Below are positions 54,664 to 61,271 of a DNA stretch of 64,000 bases, piece by piece. A program made the position numbers and the translations under genes. Position 1 is the stretch's first letter. Each line of letters starts with the position of its first letter. The notes below the pieces were generated by a model. It saw only the letters and a program-made list of their open reading frames with translations, was not told the origin of the DNA and made no database searches. This DNA is from Flavobacterium amnicola (lineage in GTDB: Bacteria > Bacteroidota > Bacteroidia > Flavobacteriales > Flavobacteriaceae): positions 538,756-602,755 of the forward strand of contig NZ_SBKO01000002.1 of NCBI RefSeq assembly GCF_004122165.1, read 5' to 3'.

Positions 54664-56361
54664 TTATTGTTCTTTTTTGATTTGAACAATGAATAAATTT
54701 TTAAACAATTCGGTTCTTGGTTTTACTTTATATTCAAATATAGCTTCACTTAAGGTGTTAAAAACATCGGTGTATACATAATATCCGAAATTGTTGACAT
54801 TATAAAAGAATTTTGTTTTTTTCTCGCCGGCATAACTCAAATTAATGGCGAATTCATCTCTTTGTGCTGCTTCGGTAAAAATATTGGCCACCAAATAAAA
54901 ACCGTCTTCAACCTCTTTTAAGTTTGAAATCACTTCAATTTTCGTGGGATCTTTAACCACATTATTATCCAATACTTTTTTAATTTCTGATGCTTCAACT
55001 GGTGTTTTTTCGACTGAATCCCCTAAATTATTCTGGATGCGTTCCAATTTAACTAATGCCAATTTATCGTCAAATTCACGAGCTTCAGCGCTATAAAAAG
55101 TAGCACGAGAAATTTTACGTTTTAACACTTCTTTCTTTTCTGTGTCAATTTTATCAATTTTAATCAACAAGGCTTCATTCTTTTGATCTTCTGCTAAAAC
55201 CTTGCTATTGATTTTGTTAATTTCATCTATTGAAGCAATGTCTTTATTGGATAAATTTTCGCGTACTTTTTTCTTGTATTCTTGATTTTCCTGAACAGTC
55301 AAACGTTGTACTTTTTGCATCGCACCCGTAAAAATCTTTCTGTTTTCGGCCAAATCTTGCTTTAACTGTTGTACCAATTTATTGGTTTCTCCAATTTTTT
55401 GATATGATTCTCTTTCTAATTTTTTAGATTCTTCAACTGTTTCAACATCACGATTTTTCAAATCCGCTAAATCCATTTCCATTGTTGAAGCCAAGGAATC
55501 CAATTTCCATACTAAAAGATCTTGAATTTTTCTATTCGCATCTACAATCAATCTTAATTTCTCCACCGAACCCGTTTTCGATTCATCGATAGCATTCAAA
55601 TTGATGTTCAACTTATTTAACGTGATCATCTTTTTGTTTAACTCCTTCTGCACTTTCAAGCGATCTTCTAAATCTTCAATTCGTACTTTTTGGGCTTTCG
55701 ATTTTTCAACCTCAGCTTGCTTTTCCGCCAAAGCAATCATTAACTCTTCATTTTCCGTTTTGGCTTTCAAAGACGCTTTGTTGATGGCCAATTTATTCCC
55801 CTCTTTCAATCCGTTGATAATCTCAGGATTTTGCAATTCAAGTTGTTCAATAGTTATGCCATATTTTTTTGAAATCGAATATTTCGTTTCCTTTGGCTGT
55901 ACGATATGGAAAATAGTTTCGTCGTTGATTACCCTTGCACTACCATCGATTGTCTTTTTCTTATTCGGAAGCAAAATTTCCTGACCAATTTTCAATCCGT
56001 CCTTCAAGGCATCAGAATTCAATTCATCCAAATCTTTTACCGAAACATTGTACTGGCGGGCAATACTGAACAACGTTTCTTTGGCGGTAACTTGGTGTTT
56101 CGAATAGGCAATCGCAGAAACATCATTTCGCTTTAACAAATAGGAAACCGAATTATTATTTGGAATTTGCAATACGGTATTTTCCTGAATTCCCTTCTCT
56201 ACTCCGGGGTTCAGCTTAATGATTTCATCGGCCGAAACATTATATTTTTTGGCGATTTGTAATAAATTTTCTCCTTTGGCAATGGTATGAGTAAAGGTTT
56301 TCTCTTGTTGAGCAAAGCCGATTTGGGTGCATAGCAATAACGCTAATAACAAATACTTCAT
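54664..56361 (-). CDS. three-LysM protein with coiled coil and SPOR-like C-terminus
   Basis: This encodes 565 residues from the ATG at 56361 (MKYLLLALLLCTQIGFAQ), which gives a signal peptide. Three LysM repeats lie between residues 20 and 200 (IAKGENLLQIAKKY, VTAKETLFSIARQY, VQPKETKYSISKKY). A long coiled coil follows, from about 205 to 440. The C-terminal domain of about 80 residues (GFYLVANIFTEAAQRDEFAI to FNTLSEAIFEYK) resembles SPOR peptidoglycan-binding repeats. It is 34 nt upstream of the PBP1/LysM gene and just downstream of guaA. A structural role in linking envelope layers is inferred. Confidence 0.87.
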   Translation of the reverse strand: MKYLLLALLLCTQIGFAQQEKTFTHTIAKGENLLQIAKKYNVSADEIIKLNPGVEKGIQENTVLQIPNNNSVSYLLKRNDVSAIAYSKHQVTAKETLFSIARQYNVSVKDLDELNSDALKDGLKIGQEILLPNKKKTIDGSARVINDETIFHIVQPKETKYSISKKYGITIEQLELQNPEIINGLKEGNKLAINKASLKAKTENEELMIALAEKQAEVEKSKAQKVRIEDLEDRLKVQKELNKKMITLNKLNINLNAIDESKTGSVEKLRLIVDANRKIQDLLVWKLDSLASTMEMDLADLKNRDVETVEESKKLERESYQKIGETNKLVQQLKQDLAENRKIFTGAMQKVQRLTVQENQEYKKKVRENLSNKDIASIDEINKINSKVLAEDQKNEALLIKIDKIDTEKKEVLKRKISRATFYSAEAREFDDKLALVKLERIQNNLGDSVEKTPVEASEIKKVLDNNVVKDPTKIEVISNLKEVEDGFYLVANIFTEAAQRDEFAINLSYAGEKKTKFFYNVNNFGYYVYTDVFNTLSEAIFEYKVKPRTELFKNLFIVQIKKEQ

Positions 56362-56459
56362 CTTTCTGGTTAATTTTGTTTTGGTGTGGTTTGGACTTAA
56401 AAAAAGCCGTTCCAAATATAACATTGTAACGGCTTATTTCTCAAATTATTTTAAGTTTT

Positions 56460-57989
56460 TTATTCCCACTCAATTGTTGCAGGTGGTTTCGAGCTAATAT
56501 CATATACTACTCTGTTTACCCCTTTGACTTTATTAATGATTTCATTGGAAATTTTCATTAAGAAATCATACGGAAGATGCACCCAGTCAGCCGTCATACC
56601 ATCGGTAGATTCTACTGCTCGAAGCGCTACTACTTTTTCATAGGTACGCTCATCTCCCATTACCCCAACACTATTTACAGGCAATAAAATAGCACCTGCT
56701 TGCCATACTTTGTCGTATAAGCCGTGATCTTTTAATCCTTGAATAAAAATAGCATCGACATCTTGCAGAATTTGCACTTTTTCAGGAGAAATATCGCCCA
56801 AAATTCGAATAGACAATCCAGGTCCTGGAAAAGGATGACGGCCTAAAAGCTCGGCATCGATTCCTAGCGTTTTCCCTACACGTCTCACTTCGTCTTTGAA
56901 TAACATACGAAGCGGCTCTACAATTTGCAATTTCATATAATCAGGCAAACCACCTACATTGTGATGCGATTTTATGGTAGCAGAAGGTCCTTTTACAGAA
57001 ACCGATTCGATTACATCCGGATAAATAGTCCCTTGCGCTAAGAATTTAACATCTTCAATAATTTTTGATTCATCATCAAACACTTCAATAAAAACACGTC
57101 CAATTGTTTTACGTTTGGTTTCTGGATCGGAAATTCCTGCCAATTCCGACAAGAATCGTTCTCCAGCATCTACTCCTTTAACATTCAATCCCATTCCTTT
57201 GTATTGTTCTAATACATTTTGGAATTCATTTTTACGAAGCAAACCGTTATTAACGAAAATACAGTATAAGTTTTTTCCAATAGCCTTATTTAATAAAACT
57301 GCTGCTACGGTAGAATCGACACCTCCTGAAAGTCCTAAAACCACTTTATCATTTCCGATTTTGGTTTTCATTTCTTCTATGATTTCTTCAACGAAAGCAT
57401 TTGGGGTGAAATTTTGTGGCACTTCTGCAATTTTAACTAAGAAGTTTTCCAACATTTGTTTTCCATCTTCCGAATGATATACTTCTGGATGGTATTGGAT
57501 GGCATAAGTGGTTTCGCCTTCAATACGGTACGCCGCATTCTCAACATCTTTAGTTGATGCCAAACGCACTCCGTCTGTTGGCAATTGTTTGATGGTATCA
57601 CTGTGACTCATCCAAACTTGACTGTTCAGGTTGACCTCATCAAAAAACAATTCGTCGTCTTTGATGAACGATAAATTCGCGCGACCATACTCACGAATGT
57701 TTGAAGGCGCAACTTCACCACCACTAAAATGTGCTAAGTATTGGGCACCGTAACAAACGGCCAACAAAGGCATTTTACCTCTAATTTGAGACAAATCAGG
57801 ATGTGGAGCATCTTCAGCACGAACCGAAAACGGACTACCGGAAAGAATTACAGCTTTGTAAGAAGATAAATCATCTGGAAAATGATTGAAAGGAAAAATT
57901 TCGCAAAAAATATTCAATTCGCGAACTCGGCGGGCAATCAGTTGTGTGTACTGTGACCCGAAATCTAAAATAAGTACGTTGTGTTGCAT
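56460..57989 (-). CDS. guaA: GMP synthase (glutamine-hydrolysing)
   Basis: This enzyme converts XMP to GMP. It encodes 509 residues from the ATG at 57989 ([24 protein letters not shown]). An in-frame TTG two codons upstream lies inside the promoter box. The class I glutaminase shows Cys in [13 protein letters not shown] (about residue 77) and [12 protein letters not shown]. The ATP pyrophosphatase loop is [15 protein letters not shown] (about residue 218). The C-terminal dimerisation domain ends [10 protein letters not shown] -7 box stands only 3 nt upstream of the ATG. Confidence 0.97.
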   Translation of the reverse strand: MQHNVLILDFGSQYTQLIARRVRELNIFCEIFPFNHFPDDLSSYKAVILSGSPFSVRAEDAPHPDLSQIRGKMPLLAVCYGAQYLAHFSGGEVAPSNIREYGRANLSFIKDDELFFDEVNLNSQVWMSHSDTIKQLPTDGVRLASTKDVENAAYRIEGETTYAIQYHPEVYHSEDGKQMLENFLVKIAEVPQNFTPNAFVEEIIEEMKTKIGNDKVVLGLSGGVDSTVAAVLLNKAIGKNLYCIFVNNGLLRKNEFQNVLEQYKGMGLNVKGVDAGERFLSELAGISDPETKRKTIGRVFIEVFDDESKIIEDVKFLAQGTIYPDVIESVSVKGPSATIKSHHNVGGLPDYMKLQIVEPLRMLFKDEVRRVGKTLGIDAELLGRHPFPGPGLSIRILGDISPEKVQILQDVDAIFIQGLKDHGLYDKVWQAGAILLPVNSVGVMGDERTYEKVVALRAVESTDGMTADWVHLPYDFLMKISNEIINKVKGVNRVVYDISSKPPATIEWE

Positions 57990-57992
57990 GTG

Positions 57993-58000
57993 CAAAAATA
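57993..58000 (-). promoter_or_regulatory. -7 box abutting the guaA start
   Basis: TATTTTTG on the minus strand ends 3 nt before the guaA ATG, a spacing that would produce a leaderless or nearly leaderless mRNA. Confidence 0.4.
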
Positions 58001-58080
58001 GACATTTCCTTGATTTTTGAAAATTAATTTATCGTAAAGAATTATGATTTTTTTAAGTACTTAAATTGTTGATAAAATTG

Positions 58081-58088
58081 TATTTTCG
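58081..58088 (+). promoter_or_regulatory. variant -7 box next to the DHH phosphoesterase start
   Basis: TATTTTCG differs from TAnnTTTG at one base and ends 4 nt before the ATG at 58093. Confidence 0.3.
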
Positions 58089-58092
58089 CAAC

Positions 58093-59103
58093 ATGATGAA
58101 TGAAACCGAAATGGCAGCTTTACAACAACTATTAGCTACACCTAAAAAGATAAGTATAATTCCACATAGAAACCAAGATGGAGATTCAATGGGCTCCACC
58201 TTGGGTTTGTATCATTTTTTATTACAGTTAAATCATGACGTAACGCTTATTTCACCAAATGAATTTGCCGATTACATCGCTTGGTTACCTGCTGCAGAAA
58301 AAGTACTCGTTTTCGAAAAAGACACAACAGAATGTGCCGCTATTTTAGAAAATTCCGACCTTATTTTTACTTTAGATTTTAATGCCTTACATAGAACAGG
58401 TGAACTAATGGGCGCTTTTTTGCAAACATTAGACAAAACTTTTGTGATGATCGACCATCATCAATTACCCGATTCGTATGCAAAATTTATGTATTCTGAT
58501 CCCAAAATGAGTTCGACTTGTGAAATGGTTTATCATTTTATTCATCAATTAGGATTAGAAAAATTAATCAACACCACTGTAGGAACATGTCTTTACACAG
58601 GATTGGTGACGGATACAGGTTCTTTCCGTTTTTCCTCTACTACGAGCACCACGCATCAGGTAGCGGCTCATTTGATTGAAATCGGAATCAATAATTCGCA
58701 AATTCACAATAATTTATTCGATACAAGCTCTTACAACCGACTGCAATTGCTTGGAAAAGCCCTGCAAAACATGAAGTTAATGCCTGAGTTTAAAACCTCT
58801 TACATTACGCTTTCGCAACAAGAACTGGATGATTATCACTATGAAAAAGGCGATACCGAAGGAATTGTAAATTATGGACTTTCTATAGATGGAATCGATT
58901 TTACTGCTATCTTTATCGAAAATAAGGCAGAAGAAATTATCAAAATATCCTTCCGCTCACAAGGAGATTACGATGTGAATCAATTTGCTCGAAATTATTT
59001 TAATGGCGGTGGTCACATTAATGCCGCTGGTGGCAAATCGACTGCCTCATTAAGTGAAACTGTAGATCGTTTTATTTCAATTGTAAAAGAAACAAAAAAA
59101 TAA
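58093..59103 (+). CDS. nrnA: DHH/DHHA1 phosphoesterase, NrnA-like (nanoRNase / pAp phosphatase)
   Basis: This encodes 336 residues from the ATG at 58093; a second ATG at 58096 is equally possible. Metal-binding motifs of the DHH family are IPHRNQDGDSMGSTLGLY (residues about 22-39), LIFTLDFN, FVMIDHHQLPDSY with the DHH triad, and TGLVTDTGSFRFSSTT. The C-terminal DHHA1 domain ends with the substrate-binding NGGGHINAAGGKS. NrnA enzymes degrade 2-5 nt RNAs and dephosphorylate pAp. It is the first gene of an operon with gldI and an immunophilin. The gene symbol is by family similarity. Confidence 0.9.
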   Translation: MMNETEMAALQQLLATPKKISIIPHRNQDGDSMGSTLGLYHFLLQLNHDVTLISPNEFADYIAWLPAAEKVLVFEKDTTECAAILENSDLIFTLDFNALHRTGELMGAFLQTLDKTFVMIDHHQLPDSYAKFMYSDPKMSSTCEMVYHFIHQLGLEKLINTTVGTCLYTGLVTDTGSFRFSSTTSTTHQVAAHLIEIGINNSQIHNNLFDTSSYNRLQLLGKALQNMKLMPEFKTSYITLSQQELDDYHYEKGDTEGIVNYGLSIDGIDFTAIFIENKAEEIIKISFRSQGDYDVNQFARNYFNGGGHINAAGGKSTASLSETVDRFISIVKETKK

Positions 59104-59104
59104 C

Positions 59105-59686
59105 ATGAAAGGATTAAAAATTATATCATTACTGCTTCTTGGCATGAATTTGGTTACTTGTTGTAGTCAGAAACAGGAAGCTAGAAGACCCGTTTCACAA
59201 AAATCGGGGGAGTTCATGAAACAATCCATTGAACGCAATAAAAAATTAAATCAAGGAGAAGAAAAATTGATTGCAGCAATCATTAAAAAAGATACGGTAA
59301 ACGATTATATAGCTTCTACAAAGGGGTATTGGTATTATTATGTTAGTAAAAATGTAAATAAAACCAGTTTCCCCATAAAAGGAGACATTGCTGTGTTTGA
59401 TTATGAAATAAAAGATTTGACTGGTAAAATTATTTACAGTCAAGCCGAATTGAAACCTCAAAACTATCGTGTAGACAAACAAGATTTTATAAAAGGAATT
59501 CAAGACGGAATCAAACTGATGCAAAAAGGTGAAAAAGTAACCTTTTTATTTCCATCCCACATGGCATTTGGCTATCATGGAGATGATAATAGAATTGGCA
59601 CCAATCAACCTTTGCTTTGTACCGTAACTTTAAATGACATAAAAAAAGAGAGTAATCCGGTTTCTTCAGAAACCAAAATTGAATAA
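59105..59686 (+). CDS. gldI: gliding motility-associated peptidyl-prolyl isomerase lipoprotein GldI
   Basis: This 193-residue FKBP-type isomerase is needed for gliding in Flavobacterium johnsoniae. The signal peptide ends LVTCC, a lipobox with Cys 19 or 20. The GldI-specific N-terminal segment is RRPVSQKSGEFMKQSIERNKKL. The FKBP core follows with GDIAVFDYEIKDLTGKIIY, FIKGIQDGIKLMQKGEKVTFLFPS, and AFGYHGDDNRIGTNQPLLCTVTL. It lies one base after the DHH gene and 21 nt before the second immunophilin. It probably folds periplasmic parts of the gliding/T9SS machinery. Its presence implies the genome encodes that machinery. Confidence 0.93.
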   Translation: MKGLKIISLLLLGMNLVTCCSQKQEARRPVSQKSGEFMKQSIERNKKLNQGEEKLIAAIIKKDTVNDYIASTKGYWYYYVSKNVNKTSFPIKGDIAVFDYEIKDLTGKIIYSQAELKPQNYRVDKQDFIKGIQDGIKLMQKGEKVTFLFPSHMAFGYHGDDNRIGTNQPLLCTVTLNDIKKESNPVSSETKIE

Positions 59687-59707
59687 CCAAAATAATTATT
59701 AACTAAA

Positions 59708-60811
59708 ATGAATCGAATGACAAGTCTATTTTTAAGTTTTTTTGCTTTTATATTTTCTGCCTGCAATTCTAACTATGATCAAGTTGGCGATGGTATATTT
59801 GCTGAAATCGAAACCAGTAAAGGTAAAATATTAGTGCAGTTAGAATATGAGAAAACGCCTATTACTGTGGCTAACTTTGTAGCATTGGCCGAAGGAAAAA
59901 ACACAATGGTAAATGAAAAATTTAACGGAAAACCATTTTATGATGGATTAAAATTTCATAGAGTTATTGCCGATTTTATGATTCAAGGTGGAGACCCTGA
60001 TGGAAATGGAAGCGGCGGTCCTGGATATAAATTTAAAGATGAAATTGTTCCGGAATTAAAACATACTGGCCCTGGTATTTTATCTATGGCTAATTCTGGC
60101 CCTGGAACAAACGGAAGTCAGTTTTTTATCACGCACAAAGCAACTCCATGGTTAGATGGTCGTCATACTGTTTTTGGTCACGTAGTAACAGGACAAGACA
60201 TTGTGAACAAAATTGCTCAGGATGATAAAATCATAAAAATTACAATCATCAGAAAAGGCGCTAATGCTAAAAAATTTGATGCGGGTAAAATTTTCAAACA
60301 AAGTGTTGAAAATCAAGTGAAAGAACAAAAAGAAATGGAAGCAAAATCGGCGAAAGTTAAAGCTGATAAAGTTGCTTATTTCGCTCAAGAAAAAGCCACT
60401 GCAACCAAATCTGAATCTGGATTAGTATACAAAATAATCAAACAAGGTTCTGGTAAAAAACCAGAAACAGGTTCAACTGTATATGTACATTATGCGGGTC
60501 ACTTTGAAGATGGTACTCTATTTGATTCAAGCTATGAAGATGTAAACAAAGCTTTTGGAAAATGGGATGCGCAACGTGCGGCTCAAAATGGTTACCAACC
60601 GTTTCCGTTTCAAGCCGGAAGAAAAGATGGTTTGATTCCTGGTTTCTTGGAAGGATTAGAAAAAATGAATATTGGTGATAAAGCTTTATTATTTATTCCT
60701 TCTAATTTAGGTTATGGTGCTCAAGGAGCAGGTGGTGTGATTCCTCCAAACTCTAATTTAGTTTTCGAATTGGAATTACTAGATGCTATGCCTGGTACTG
60801 CAACAAAATAA
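59708..60811 (+). CDS. cyclophilin-FKBP dual immunophilin lipoprotein
   Basis: This 367-residue envelope protein has a lipoprotein signal (FIFSAC, Cys 19). It has a cyclophilin domain at about residues 30-185 ([36 protein letters not shown]), a charged helical linker to about residue 235, and an FKBP domain to the end ([68 protein letters not shown]). The FKBP domain has an insert of about 20 residues after DSSYE. It is the lipid-anchored counterpart of the cytoplasmic fusion at 9710-10642. As the gldI neighbour it is a candidate folding factor for exported or T9SS proteins. Confidence 0.95.
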   Translation: MNRMTSLFLSFFAFIFSACNSNYDQVGDGIFAEIETSKGKILVQLEYEKTPITVANFVALAEGKNTMVNEKFNGKPFYDGLKFHRVIADFMIQGGDPDGNGSGGPGYKFKDEIVPELKHTGPGILSMANSGPGTNGSQFFITHKATPWLDGRHTVFGHVVTGQDIVNKIAQDDKIIKITIIRKGANAKKFDAGKIFKQSVENQVKEQKEMEAKSAKVKADKVAYFAQEKATATKSESGLVYKIIKQGSGKKPETGSTVYVHYAGHFEDGTLFDSSYEDVNKAFGKWDAQRAAQNGYQPFPFQAGRKDGLIPGFLEGLEKMNIGDKALLFIPSNLGYGAQGAGGVIPPNSNLVFELELLDAMPGTATK

Positions 60812-60833
60812 GACCTTATATAATATTTTAATT

Positions 60834-60865
60834 AAAACCTTCAGTTTATCGCTGAAGGTTTTTTT
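60834..60865 (+). terminator. terminator of the nrnA-gldI-immunophilin operon
   Basis: AACCTTCAG / CTGAAGGTT, a 9-bp stem with a 7-nt loop followed by TTTTT, about 23 nt after the stop at 60811. Confidence 0.88.
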
Positions 60866-61226
60866 ATGCTTAAAAATAAAGTATTTGAATTTGGAACGAT
60901 TTCAAAAACCAAAGGTAATCCTAGCTTATAAAAAATAAGCTTTATCAATGATTAAAAACAATTGAAGACTCATTAAAGTTTTAAAAAATAGAACAGTTTG
61001 ATGACTTTAAATCAATCCCGTAATTATACTCATGAATACACTACAAGCAATAGCAAATTTCTAATACATCTCAAAAGATAAGCTTAAACTGTTCTTGTTT
61101 CTGAAAAGCAATACTTCAAAATACAATTATAAATAGACTTCAAAATTGTAGAAGTTGAAGCCTTTTTAAAGCAGTAGGTAAAAGTCCTATGTTACACTAC
61201 CCTGATCTAAACATTCATACAAACAG
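60866..61226. other. intergenic region without a recognisable gene
   Basis: About 360 nt of AT-rich sequence holds no plausible reading frame, tRNA or promoter pair. Two weak inverted repeats are present: AGCTTAT/ATAAGCT near 60924-60942, and the 10-bp arms AGAACAGTTT (60990-60999) and AAACTGTTCT (61086-61095), 86 nt apart. It may hold a small RNA or decayed sequence. Confidence 0.5.
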
Positions 61227-61251
61227 AAAGGGTACGCAATGCGTACCCTTT
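61227..61251. terminator. terminator of the giant type B T9SS protein gene
   Basis: AAAGGGTACGCA / TGCGTACCCTTT, perfect 12-bp arms around one central base, 20 nt beyond the stop codon at 61272. Confidence 0.82.
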
Positions 61252-61271
61252 TCTTATTCAATTTAATTCTA

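Noticed and set aside
60990..61095. AGAACAGTTT / AAACTGTTCT inverted repeat as insertion-sequence ends
   Set aside because: Only 86 nt lie between the 10-bp arms, there is no transposase, and no target duplication is visible.
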